This document shows positions 13,071 through 24,314 of a stretch of DNA of 64,000 nucleotides, in pieces. The stretch spans positions 10,631,844 to 10,695,843 of the forward strand of contig CM034234.1 of NCBI GenBank assembly GCA_019916065.1, written 5' to 3'. Source of the stretch: Vitellaria paradoxa. Lineage: Eukaryota > Streptophyta > Magnoliopsida > Ericales > Sapotaceae. Every line of letters begins with the position of its first letter. Position 1 is the first letter of the stretch. A model generated the notes under the pieces. The model was given only the letters and a program-made list of their open reading frames with translations. It was not told the DNA's origin and made no database searches. The position numbers and the translations under genes are program-made.

Positions 13071-13417
13071 CCCTCCATTGTAAATTGATCCATGATACAA
13101 AAAATGATCAATTTTTGACAATAACTGCCAATATGGAGTTCTTTTAATAATGTGTGTGTGAGAGAGAGAGTTAAAAATAGTTAAGTAGTCTATGGCAAAC
13201 ATGACTAAAGTGGCACAAATATATATATAAAGTGATCTGCCAAATACCAATGGTAGGATAAAGAAGAAAAAAAAGAAAAAGAGAGGAATAGGTCAGCTAA
13301 CCAAAAGGGAAAAGAAAAGGGACAGAGAGACAACCTATGGAGCACAAAAATAGGAAGAAACTTCTGATGCTTCATAAAGGCAAAGATCAGAAAGGAGGGG
13401 AAAAAACAGAAGGAAAA

Positions 13418-13433
13418 GGGGGGGGGGGGGGGG
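13418..13433. repeat. Poly(G) run, 16 bases
   Basis: An uninterrupted G16 in an AG-rich context. Such runs are rare in plant introns and prone to sequencing and assembly length error. Confidence 0.8.
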
Positions 13434-13725
13434 AACGAAGTGTCCTTTTGTGTAGTGCAATGAGGAAAGCCAAGTCAGATAAACTGATGAGTATACCCGC
13501 CAGCTAATTAAACTAGACCAGGGAAAATCTGTTGAAAGGGGAAGTAACCTGTGATCGTGCAGCAGGGCCACATTGTTGGTTGACCAGGAGTAGGATTGTA
13601 AATTGAGTGGAGCTGATATGAGCAAAGCTCAGACTTCATAGCTTTAAATTTATCCATATTTTCTTCCAATTGATGTTCCTATATTTTTTTATCCCTAACA
13701 AATTCTTCATACCTACCCCCTCCTC

Positions 13726-13750
13726 TTTTTTTTTTTTTGGGGGGGGGGGG
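13726..13750. repeat. T-run joined to G-run
   Basis: About 13 T are followed immediately by about 12 G, about 300 bp from the poly(G) run and in the same intron. The exact lengths should not be trusted. Confidence 0.7.
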
Positions 13751-16700
13751 TTGTGATGGAGGATCTTTACAATCCTAATATTGAGTAGCATGGTCAGGAT
13801 AACTAATACTGTAGGGCTTGTAGTTAGAATACAATAGCGACTAAGATACACAAGAATGTTAGCCAATAAATAATTTGTTCATTAATCTGTATTTAGACGC
13901 ACTTCCAAACCATGCATACTTTTCTCCAACCTCCTTTCATGGAAAGAAAAATGTCTTTGCTTCTAAGTTCTCCTTGGCGTATGCTTAAGGCAGTGGGTGA
14001 GTGGTAATGGTGGGAATTGATTGGGTGTATAGTGGTGGTGGAGTAGGTGAGCAATGACGACGGTGGCAATAGATGTGCTGCAGTAGCAAATAGGCGGTAG
14101 TAATAGTGACTGCAGGTGCAGTGACAAACAGTGGTGGAAAAGGTGGCAACAATGGGCACAATAATTGTGAGAGTGGTGATGGCCACGAATGATAGTGATG
14201 GGGTTGTAGTGAGTGAAAACAAGTGAAAACATTTCTTTTTCATTTTCAACTATTTCAAAAACATTGAAAAGTATTGCCAAAAAATAAAACAAAACATTAC
14301 CAAATATGTTTCATTTTTAGTTCTGAAAATTTTGAAACTAAATATAAGAAAATAAGAAATAATAATGCCATCAAATGAGCCATATAATTAATCTGCAATT
14401 TATTTACACGTTAATCTAATCAACATATTTACAACCAACAGATTATCAAAACCATGCACTATCTATGGCATATATTTCTTTTTGATAATACAGAAAAGAT
14501 ATGATTCCAAAGAAAGAACTTAAATGGATATGCAAACCATAATCGTCTAAAGTGGACGATTCTGGTTTGAGGAACAATTTCGGGAATAGCAAATTCCCTG
14601 TTAACAGTTCACCCTACACCATGTGTTTATTCACACTTAAAAAAAAAAAAAAAAGAGCACCATCATGCTGACAACTATAAATGCTAATATTGGAAAATGT
14701 ATCATTGTCTTGCAAATGATTTACATAGAAATATGCAAGGCAAGCCTGATTTAATTAGTGTGCTTGCAGGAATTCAAATCCTTATTCAATTTGGCAACAG
14801 GGTCAACCCCATGGCTATAAAACGGGTTATGAAAGATTGTTAGGACAGTTATAGACCACAGAAAGGCAGACACATGATGAGGCCAGAAAGAAGCACACCA
14901 AGAACTAAGAGGAGCTACATCTTGAATTGGCATTTTGGGGCTAGCAGTAAATTGGGGGCTACCCTAGTATAACAAAGGGAAGAATGGAAGATAGGTCAAG
15001 ATGGCTATAGCTAATGAGTTTCAATTCAGCTGTCCTGTCACAATTGACAAAAGCTACCTTGTAAGTTCTGTATCACAAAAATATAGTTTAACTGAAACTA
15101 TCTTCTGCTATATAAAATGTGAAAAAAATACAGAACCATTTATCTTCTATTGCAAGCAATATAACTAAATCTATATTCAAATATTTACTAAATGCTTGAT
15201 GCATTGCATCGTCATATAAACAACTTATGTGCATAAGTAACATACAAGATGGTCATGTAACAACTAAACTGGTAAGAGTGGGACGAAATATATAAAACTG
15301 AAAATTAAATGATGCATAAATTAGAATCTTAGATCATATATACACAGTATTAGGATAAATCTCAAAAACAAAAAATTACCGTGAACGCTGACATGAATGA
15401 AAGCTCCCAAAAGAGACGATTTCTTCACAGGCATATTTCTTGCCGGTGACATTTCTTTACACAAATGTTGGGCTATCTCCTTCAACAATAGAAATTGAGC
15501 TTTATCAGTCCCGCATAGAACGAGTGCCTGCCTCATTGATTCTCTGTCAGCCTCAAGTGCCTGAAGCCTCGCGTACAGCTTCTTGACCTCAGGATCTCCT
15601 ACAATCAGTGTGGCACAGTGACTCTCTTGGAGTAGTTTAAATAATCTTCACAGACTCCAACAGAATGATTGCTCTCCATGGGACCATTATATGCCACCCC
15701 TTGATGGACAGAATCAATTGTATATATTCTGTCACTCATGTCATCTCGACTTCTGATGCATTATCCAGCTTTCCCAAATTTGAGTATCCTCTGTGTGTGA
15801 GTAGTCTTTCTTTCGAAAATTGCCACCAAAACTCGGCGATTCAGTTGCAAAATTTGGACCTGTTTCTTTACCCATCAATGAATTTGAACTACCACCGGAT
15901 ATTCTCCTGAAATGTCTAGGCCGGCAAGGAGATTGATCAACTATCACCTTGTCAAACACTGTCTTTGCACTGGGAAAATCCCCATCTGGTGAAATTTTTC
16001 TAGGAGTTCTCTCCAATTGGTTGAGCCTATATTCCAAATCCTTCAAAATGATCTCGAGAACGTGGCGTCTCCCCAATGCATATTTCTCAATATCAGCCGC
16101 ATCATTGTCAACTTCCGAATGAAATTGGGCCTCGTTCAAATTGCACTTGAGTGGGGGATAATCATAGGTGGGGAGATCACATTGGGAACCAAGTTTTCTA
16201 GCGGCACCATTATCATTTGTCAAGGAATCTTTCTCTCCATCTGCCTCAGCCTCTGTAAGCCCATAACTCATCATCCTATGTTTATAAGCCTGCACCTCAC
16301 AATAGAGAGCTTGAATAGCCTGCTCTCTCTTATACAACAATTCCTCCATCACCAAGAGCTCCTGCTGGTCATGTGCCATCTTTTCCTCTGCAAAACGTTT
16401 AAATTGCCTGGCCTCCATCTGAATTTCTGCCTTCTCCCCCTGCAACCTCAAAATCATTGACATAGCTTCATTTGCAGCCGATGATGAGGCATTCCTCTCC
16501 TCGTCCAATTCAACGATAAGATCCTGAATGGTTTGTTGTTGGCTGCTAACCATCTCGCGCAAAGCGTCGCGCTCATTCTCAGTTTCACTCGAGCAACCTG
16601 TGGTAAACTGAAACCAGGAATTACAAACCTACAGTTGCCTCCCTCAAACTCGTCGAATTCCTCTTCACGGACCGAAGCCAAGTCCCCGAATAGGACCTGT

Positions 16701-16779
16701 CCGTTGATGAACAACTACAACACCCGCAATCACAACATTTGACCAAACTGATTGAAGGTGCCGCGCCTTCCAATTCCAT

Positions 16780-17480
16780 AATTGATAATTCTATGTGACA
16801 ATACAACAGCAAATCAAGAAACATACAAATTCCTATACATAGCTCCCGAATCCTCTCCCTTGAATCTATACACACATATATATCCTTAAGACACGCAATT
16901 CCCCTCCTCAATCCCATCAATCCTGTCTCAATTCCACCAACCCTGTCGACGAGAAGCCTACAAGAATCAAGATAACGACAAACAACTAAACAAAGCCCCG
17001 AGCAGTCATTGTAGCGATTAAGATCAAATTCCCTTACCTTAAAGGAGCGGAAGAATCGAAAGCCAAAGGAAGCTCGAGTGGACGCGGCGGGTAAAACTTT
17101 CCCCAGAAAATATTTTCCGGCAAAAAATTCAAACTGGAAGAAAATTTGGTGAGAAATACAAACGAGCAAACACCTGGCGGCTTCCCTTTCAAGCTTTGGA
17201 GATTGAGGAAAGCGTGAGAAAAGGAAGGGAAATTAGCGAAGAGCAGAGAGAGAGAGGGAGAGAGAGAGAGAGGAATTTGAAACCCTAGATCCTGGGTTGG
17301 TTCTGGTCGCATTGTGATTGTGTAATTTGCTTTTCTCAGAGATAGAGAAAGTTTTAGAGAGAGAGAGCGAGAGAGATACTTCCGATTTTCAGGAAGATGA
17401 AGGGGGGATAGACGGCTGTGATGGAGTTCGTGAGTGGGGTTTGACGGTGACGGATTTATCGGACCAACGAACAAACCGCG
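16780..17480 (-). promoter_or_regulatory. 5' leader with intron and CT-rich promoter-proximal tract of the MYOB-type gene
   Basis: Upstream of the ATG on the minus strand lies a probable leader intron. The donor AAG/GTAAGG is at 17038/17037 and the acceptor ACATAG is at 16791, leaving only 11 nt of leader before the start. Further upstream is a (CT)n/(GA)n tract (about 17240-17275 and 17355-17377), a common feature of plant core promoters and leaders. The transcription start is not determinable. Confidence 0.5.
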
Positions 17481-17611
17481 GATACTTGCGTGCTGTTATT
17501 ACTCCTGCAAGACAGAGTGTTCGTTCATCATCAGCCCCCGTGGACCTCTAAACATAGCCGATTAATTTGCCAACTTAGGTATTGCTGAATTCCAAATTCA
17601 TGGTTAAGGGT

Positions 17612-17900
17612 GGTTTGGTACTCCAATTAAGTCAAAAATATTTTTAAAAAATTTTTAAAATTTTAAATTTTTTAATTAAAAAAATTTATCAAAATTCGTT
17701 ATAGCACAAATTATTATATTGTATCCTAATAGATGCTAGTATAAAAAGTTTTACATAACTCTAAAGATTTTTAAGATTCTTCACTAAAATTTTGTCATGT
17801 GTCACTTTTATAATTTTTAACAATTTTATATCAGATCAAATACAAACATTCAATTATCATTTCAAAATAATTTTTTTTTGACTCTAAAGGACTCCTAAAA
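17612..17900. mobile_element. Family-C MITE-like repeat, copy 1
   Basis: Shares an extended pattern with 63160-63485 over ~290 bp: TTTATCAAAATTC, then CCTAATAGAT / TTCTAATAGAT, then CACTAAAATTTTG / AACTAAAATTTTG, then CACGTGTCACT / CATGTGTCACT, then ATAATTTTTAACAA, then AATACAAACAT. The edges carry the TTTGG-type ends usual for these elements. It has no ORF. Confidence 0.55.
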
Positions 17901-19156
17901 GCTCTTATAATTATCTCATATTTTTATTTCTCAATATATATATATTTTTGTCAAAATACATTACAACTACTTTATTCTTTTCACCTCAAACTTTAATTGC
18001 ACTAGTCAAACATCAACATCTCTTTTTATTTGACATAATTAATCTCTTTCCCCTAATTTTTTTTTACGCACCTAATTTGTAGGTTAAACTTGCTATAATT
18101 TATCGCTCCGTCATAATTAATTATTCATAATCATTAAGTAAAATTTATACAAATCAATGAACGGGACATTTAACAACTAATTAAAACAAAATTCATACTC
18201 AGATTTTAAAATATAAAATTACTCAAATTTGATGTTACAGTACATTTACTATGGTTGATAATATGTCACACTTTGAAGTTTGAATCTTGAGGTAGTGGTG
18301 AAATTTTGAATGGAAAATTTAATAGACAATGGTTATTTTGGTTTTGACTTTGCTTTGACTAAAAATTTAAGTGAATTTATCCGAAAACTGGGAATAATGT
18401 AGTACGAACAAACAAACAAGAAATTAGGAAAGTTTCAATTTGGGTTTTGAGTAAATGCCAGAAATACATAAATAACTTATTGCTGCAAATCATGGGCAAT
18501 CACTTGGGATATTAGGAAACAAATTTGGACCGAAACTAATTGTAAATGATATCTCTTTTTTGGACATATCAGAAAACAAATTTATGACTTCGAATCCTTG
18601 TCAATCACTGGTTAGCTAGTTCTTGTAATAATTAGTGAATCATGCTTTATAAAAAGGCTAGATACACTTAAATGCTAATTTCAAGTTTTTGTATCACAGT
18701 GCCATTAGTATGTTTATTTATTTGTAATCTTCAAATATCTTTGGATACATATATTTTTTTAACTTAAGGTGTCTAATCAATTAACGTGCATCTCATCTAA
18801 TTTTTACGCTGATTAGGTAAATCTTTCAGTGATCTTGAAGAAATTTGAATTAGTGATATCTAAAAAATAAATATAAAATCTTACTAATTAATTATCTTCA
18901 GATGATTTCTTTAGATACTTTTTCGACGTTTGAAGATTCAAAAGATTTTTCAAAATATTTATTTTGCTTCTCTTTTCTTTTGCTACATCTCAATATATAA
19001 TCATTAAATTTATATCTACACTTTATTTGTTTTCTTATTCAATATTTTGTTATTCTATTTTTAAAACTAATTATTAGATATAATTATCAAGCAAATATTT
19101 GAATTAAAGACTTAATTTTGAAAACACGATCGAGTAATATGTTTTTGAAATCAATA

Positions 19157-19322
19157 GGTGTGTTTAGAATTGTATAAAAGTGTATAAAATAAAATAAAAT
19201 TGTAAAAGTAAATGCCTCGTAATTCGTGTAATAAGTGAAAAATTTAAATTTTACTTTCTCGTAATTCGTATTTGTAGAGATTTGTAAGATTTTATTTTAT
19301 TTTATAGAGTTTCAAACGGAGT
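19157..19322. mobile_element. Family-A MITE-like repeat
   Basis: The left edge GTGTTTAGAATTGTATAAAA pairs with the inverted right edge (CGTTTGAAACTCTATAAAA). The interior has the family word AATTCGTGTAATAAG. No ORF. Confidence 0.5.
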
Positions 19323-19683
19323 TAATATATATAAAAAAAAAAAAGGAAAAGAAAAGATTAAGTGCTAAGGAAGAGGGTGAAATAGACATTTCCATCTCTA
19401 ATATAGATGGCAAATTTAAGGAAAAAAGAAAAAAAAGTTGCAACCCCTGGGCCACATGGCCCACAAATCTATGTGAGTTATTATTATGGGCAAATAGCGC
19501 ACTTTAGCGGCGCCGCCGTATATAACAAGGCTGATGGTGGCGCAGGTGGTTTCAACGAGGCCATAATTGTATGAAGTCACGATTTCAACCGCTCACCATA
19601 GTTTTGAGTTAGAAAGTAACCTTTAGTGCGATGGCCCCCCACCTAAAACGTTATTTCTAATGTTATGGCCCACCACTCTTACT

Positions 19684-19800
19684 GTTAAAGTGATAAAAAT
19701 AAGATAAATTAAAATAAAATGTGATAATTTGTGAGTTCGTAATTTGTATAATGAAATAAAAAGTGAATAAGTTATAGAGATTGCTTGATATTTATTTTGT
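19684..19800 (+). mobile_element. Family-A MITE-like repeat (partial)
   Basis: Contains the shared core AGTTCGTAATTTGTATAATG, then AAATAAAAAGTGAATAA, then AGAGATT in the family order. The ends are not clear. Confidence 0.45.
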
Positions 19801-20002
19801 TTGTTGACACACTAAACAGTGCCAATGCTTTTGACAGTCAACTTTGGGGGTGTTTAGTTGACAAAATATTGACTAAAAAGTATAATAAAAGTAGAAAGAT
19901 GTAACATAAAGGTGATATGTGAAAAAATTTGATTGAAAAAAATACAAAAATTAGTTAAAATTGGTAAATTTTGGTAGTTTTTAGTGTCACAGACAGGATT
20001 TT

Positions 20003-20110
20003 AGGGTGTGTTTGGAGTGATAAAAGTGAAATAAATTATCAATTCGTAATTTTGTAATAAGATAAAAAATAAATAATTTTTATAAATTTTTAAAAATTTT
20101 TAAAAAAATC
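20003..20110 (+). mobile_element. Family-A MITE-like repeat (partial)
   Basis: Begins TTAGGGTGTGTTTGGAGTGA and continues with ATTCGTAATTTTGTAATAAG and AAATAAATAATTTTTATAAA, the family-A order. Confidence 0.5.
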
Positions 20111-20890
20111 AACAAATGTTCACTCATGAAATTATTTCTTTGTAATAATATGGATATTTTCTCTAATTTATTAATAATAGCATTACACACTAATGGAGAA
20201 TGAGACGGTCCACCTGTGGACAAATTTAGCAGAAAGAGGATAAAGCATCCCATCGAGCCAGGGCTGTATTATTATTATTATTATGACGCTCTTTTCCACC
20301 GTAGAATCTATATTTTTATTTATATTTTCTGCAACAATAATTGTTTTATACATTTAATAAACGCAGTCCTGCGTCTAAGATTGGCAAATCTTGCTCCAGT
20401 ATTCATAACCAATTCTCAAATTAAAAATGAATTCACTCTTTATTTACAATTTGAAAGGTATATAAAAAATAAATTACAATAATTAAAATACATTAAAAAT
20501 ATTTATTGGTAAATATAATAAACATGTATGAAATATTTATAAATATAAAAAGATGAAGATATATTTTACGGTGAATATAATTACGCAAAACATGAATTTA
20601 TTAATACAAATATATATTTAGTATATTTTTAATTGTTGTTCTGGCAACGCTCTTGATTTTTAGATCTTTTAAAAATTAATGCTTGCACATTTCTGGTCTT
20701 GTTTTGTTTTTGAATTACGTAATCTAACATTGTATAACACTTTTGGTATGAGTAAATAAAACAGAGTGTTAATTCAACTCATCAATAATTAGCCGTTTGT
20801 GTTTTATCAGGATCGTGTTAACTTAACTCATTAATAATTGCCAGTTTGAGTTTTATCAGGATCACTCCAAATTTACTCAATTGTTAATTT

Positions 20891-21050
20891 TACATAGGGG
20901 TGGCAAAATGGGTGGGTTGGGTGGGTTGATGACGGTTTAAATGGGTTGCAAGTTAAATGGGTGCAACCCAAACCCACCCATTTAAAAGGTCAGTTGGATA
21001 TGGGCGGGTTAATTATGGGTTAGTACAAACCCATGAACCCGTATCCAACC
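20891..21050. mobile_element. GGGTGGCAAAATGGGT-type repeat (hAT-like non-autonomous element or fragment)
   Basis: Starts TAGGGGTGGCAAAATGGGTG and consists of diverged GGGTTGGGTGGGTTG and AACCCAAACCCACCCATTT words facing one another, so it can fold on itself. The opening words are common at ends of plant hAT-type non-autonomous elements. No right terminus or target duplication was found. Confidence 0.45.
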
Positions 21051-21546
21051 CATTTACTTATAACTCAACTTCTTTTAAAAAAAAACTAAAATTAAGGACG
21101 TGTTTTCCTATTTAACTCCCCAACTTTTTACCACACTACATAAATAATAACAAACTTTTTTTTTTCATTTTTTGACATTCACAGCAACTTAAATTTTAGA
21201 GACCAATTACATATATAACTGAATTGCAATATAAGAATATGAGCTAAAGTATGAATGATGAATCTCTTGTGTAAGACCACAAAACTGCAAGGTTTCTCAC
21301 CAAATATAAATTCACTAAACATTTCTTCTCACTCCTCAACAAATATCTACATGTATATAAACATATCTAGCCAGCGAAACTTAATATGCTGAACCTGTCA
21401 CATGAAACTTCAACCAGCATTCGTGGGGTGCAAAAGGCCAAGGCAGCAATTCAACACCAACTTAATCACTACTTTTGCTCTCTGTGCAACAATGTGACCA
21501 AAATTTGCTGAAAAATTTTCCCAGTACCAACTTCACATCATATTTA
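21051..21546. other. Intergenic stretch, nothing recognised
   Basis: About 500 bp of ordinary plant spacer, slightly less AT-rich at 21360-21520. No ORF, RNA or repeat is recognised. Confidence 0.5.
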
Positions 21547-22180
21547 TTAATTTAATATATTTTATGTATTAATTAAATATTTTATATTAAATAATAATAT
21601 ATTTGGTCGTAACCGGAGATGAGTGGAAGATAGTGGCGGCGATAGCTGGATGTTGGTGACAACTAGTGGATGATGGTAATTAATTGTTATAACTGGTAGT
21701 AATTGTATAAGAAGTTGAAAACTAAAATAAAAGTTTGGAAAACACATTTTCTATATTTTCACAATTTTTGAAAATTTTGAAAACAGTTTTCATTTTTTTA
21801 AAAATTGAAAATAAATTTACCAAACGAGTTTTCACATTCAGTTTTTAAAAAAATGAAAACAAAAAAAAAAAACTGACTTGTCTCTCTTGAAGGTTATTAT
21901 GCACCAGTCATATCTTTTCTATTTTTGATAAAACAAGAGTGTTTAGACTAATTTGTCTAAAAATTGTGAAAATATAGAAAATGTGTTTTCTCAAACTTTT
22001 ATTTTTAGTTTTCAACTTCTTAAACAATTACTACCAGTTATAACCATTAATTACCATCATCCACTAGTTGTCACCAACATCCAGCTATCGCCGCCACTAT
22101 CTTCCACTCATCTCCGGTTACGACCAAATATATTATTATAAATAAATATTTAATTAATACATAAAATATATTAAATTAAT
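21547..22180. repeat. Near-perfect long inverted repeat (hairpin), arms ~220 bp
   Basis: Left arm 21547-21770 and right arm 21957-22180 are reverse complements with only a handful of mismatches and short gaps, separated by a ~185-bp loop. The arms contain a GC-richer block (GGTCGTAACCGGAGATGAGT continuing to GGCGGCGATAGCTGG) inside very AT-rich flanks. ORFs in the two arms are mirror images of each other and are not genes. It could be a foldback/MITE-type element. A transcript through it would form a long double-stranded RNA stem. Confidence 0.85.
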
Positions 22181-22860
22181 AATATATCATTTTCATTTAT
22201 GCAAAAATATATTAAATAATTTAATTAATAATTAATTTAATATATTAAATTATATATTAAATATATTAATTACGTAAATATATTAAATATATTAATTAAC
22301 CAAATTATTAATTATAATTGAATTTAATTTGTTAAATTAATATAAAATTATTTTTAATAAATAATATAAATTATATTTAATATACTTTATTCTTATTGAA
22401 TTAAATTATTTTTAATAAAAAATATAACTAAAATAAATACGTTTAATTAATTTAAATTAAATTAATTATAAATTAAATTTAAAATTAAATTATAAAAATA
22501 ATTTAATATGAATTATTTTTAATAAATAATATATAATTACATTGAATATTTTATTTTTATTGAATCAATTTATTTTCAAAAAATAATATAATTAAAATAA
22601 TTAAATTTATTATTAATTAAATCAAATTAATTTAAGAAATTAAACCAAATTAATTTAAGTTAATTAAATTAATTACTTTAATTAATAGGAAAATATTTTA
22701 TTAAATTGTTTTTAAAAATTTATAATAAATTATGTTTATATTTTATTTTTATTGAATTAAATTATTTTTAATAATTAATATAATTAAAATAATTAAATTT
22801 ATTGAATTTAATTAATTAACAACTATAACTACTAATTAACAATTATCGTTACCAAATGTG
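22181..22860. repeat. Extremely AT-rich low-complexity block
   Basis: About 680 bp built almost only of TTAATTAAAT, AATATATT and related words, with very few G or C. No gene is possible. It adjoins the hairpin repeat and may be part of the same degraded insertion. Confidence 0.8.
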
Positions 22861-23299
22861 TTTTCAGCATTTTTTTTTTTACTATGTAAACGAAAATAAA
22901 AAATTAAAAACTTGACACAAAAATTGAAAACTTAACATAAAAATTGAACACAAAAATTGAAGGAGTTTTTGGAGGCTGGTCACTATTTATAAACTTATAA
23001 GAATTTTAGTCATACCAAAAAAACTTGTTTGTGAATAAGTCACACTTGCAATAAAAAGACAAAAAAGGACATCGTGCGTTTTCAATACATTTTGAAACTG
23101 CCAATTTTATCCGAACACTCGTAACTTCCGTGACTTTTCATCTTTGTCACAAACAGATTCAAAACCGATTTTTGAAACATAATAAAAACAAATTCAAAAT
23201 GTATATTCAGTGCTATTTTTATAAGAGCATACATCTTATACGAAACAGTACCACATCAAACAACACCATTGTAAGAATGTAAACAGCACCATTTTACCA

Positions 23300-24090
23300 G
23301 CATACTAGATATGTTTAGTACTATTTTTGCAAAATCATACATTTATATAAAACAGTACCACTAAAAACATATCGGTACTGTTTTTTACAAGGTACTAGTA
23401 CTGTTTTCATACTGCCATAAAAAATATCAATCGATACATAACATAAATCAACCATTAATGGTATTGTTTGGTACAATGGTGATGTTTGGATGTTGTACTG
23501 TTTAGTAGGCTCTATTAATGGTGTTGTTTGCATACTAGATATATTCGGTACTGTTTTTACAATATCATACATCTTACACGAAACAGTACCACTAGAAACA
23601 GTACCGGTACTATTTTGTACCGGTACTGTTTTCATACTGCCATAGAAAATATTAATCGATACAGAACACAAACCAACCATTAATGGCGCTATTTGGTATA
23701 ATGGTGCTGTTTGGATGTGGTATTATTTAGTGGGCTCTATTAATGGTATTGTTTGTATACTAGATATATTCGGTACTGTTTTTACAAGATCATACATCTT
23801 ACATGAAACAGTACCACTAGAAATATTACCGGTACTGTTTTTATACTATCATAAAAACATCAATCGATACATAACATAAACCAATCATTAATGGTGTTGT
23901 TTGGTATAATGGTGTTGTTTGGATGTGGTACTGTTTAGTAAGCTATATTAATGGTGTTGTTTGCTATATATATTCGGTACTGTTTCTACATGATCATACA
24001 TTTTACACGAAACAGTATTGGTACTGTTTTGTATCGGTACTATTTTCATACTGTCATAAAAAATATCAATTGATACATAATACAAACTAA
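23300..24090. repeat. Tandem array, ~205-230-bp units, about 3.5 copies
   Basis: Corresponding words (TTCGGTACTGTTTTTACAA and TCATACATCTTACA) begin at about 23316, 23546, 23771 and 23975, so the unit spacing is about 230, 225 and 204 bp. Units also contain internal GGTACTGTTT/AAACAGTACC palindromic words. Minus-strand ORFs with repeated FYGSMKTV are translations of the array and not a gene. Confidence 0.8.
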
Positions 24091-24314
24091 CCATGCGAAC
24101 CAACATCATCATATTTTTAAAATCAACATCATTTCTCAGAAAATATGAAGGATGTTCATGGATTGAGTAACTAAATAACACATTTTTCACATTCAAACTC
24201 GACCAATTCTCACACACTTTCAACGCAAAATCTGAAAACAACAAATTCGAAGACATGACTGCCCGAAATAGTTGACAGCACAAATTCACCTAATGCATAA
24301 AGAGATTTGTATAT

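Larger units (their letters stand above)
13071..15379. other. Rest of the MYOB-type gene's first coding intron
   Basis: Intron sequence without a recognisable gene. It contains a GTGGTGG-rich stretch at about 14020-14160 and two homopolymer anomalies annotated separately. ORFs on both strands here lack any domain resemblance. Confidence 0.5.
11341..16779 (-). pseudogene. GTD-binding (DUF593) MYOB-type myosin-binding protein gene, frame broken
   Basis: The family consists of vesicle-associated adaptors whose coiled-coil GTD-binding domain binds the globular tail of class XI myosins. Coding exons on the minus strand: 16779-15380, 12262-12216 and 11455-11341, each with GT-AG borders. Order: start ATG, a Cys-rich N-terminus (KCCDCGCCSCSS), then the coiled GTD-binding block (REMVSSQQQTIQDLIVELD to KREQAIQALYCEVQAYKHR). 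An acidic middle follows, then the conserved YARLQALEADRESMRQA and KEIAQHLCKEMSPARNMP. Exon 2 gives a short hydrophobic WILSFVFWRRKARRC and exon 3 YMFGMSANNAGLLMLLDKGP. The frame is shifted near 16660, 16590, 15765, 15735, 15640, 15610 and 15400, mostly by lost bases in short homopolymers, with the expected protein continuing in another frame each time. Either a young pseudogene or an uncorrected assembly; see findings. Neighbouring intron DNA holds a LINE and a MITE. Confidence 0.8.
17481..20890. other. AT-rich intergenic DNA with small repeats
   Basis: No gene is supported. It holds one family-C repeat (17612-17900) and three copies of the family-A repeat (near 19157, 19684 and 20003). A few ORFs of under 90 codons are low-complexity. 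Confidence 0.6.

Noticed and set aside
13893..14292. His/Ser/Thr-rich minus ORFs of 109-118 codons
   Set aside because: Low-complexity translation of a GTGGTGG-rich intron segment; frames overlap one another and have no family resemblance.
16017..17551. Plus-strand ORFs (e.g. 147 codons at 16017) and a minus 146-codon ORF at 17034-17474
   Set aside because: They are shadows of the MYOB-type coding exon or read its 5' leader and CT tract.
23321..24289. Minus-strand ORFs of 113-119 codons with repeated FYGSMKTV
   Set aside because: They are translations of the ~200-230-bp tandem array; no start context, domain or codon signal supports a gene.
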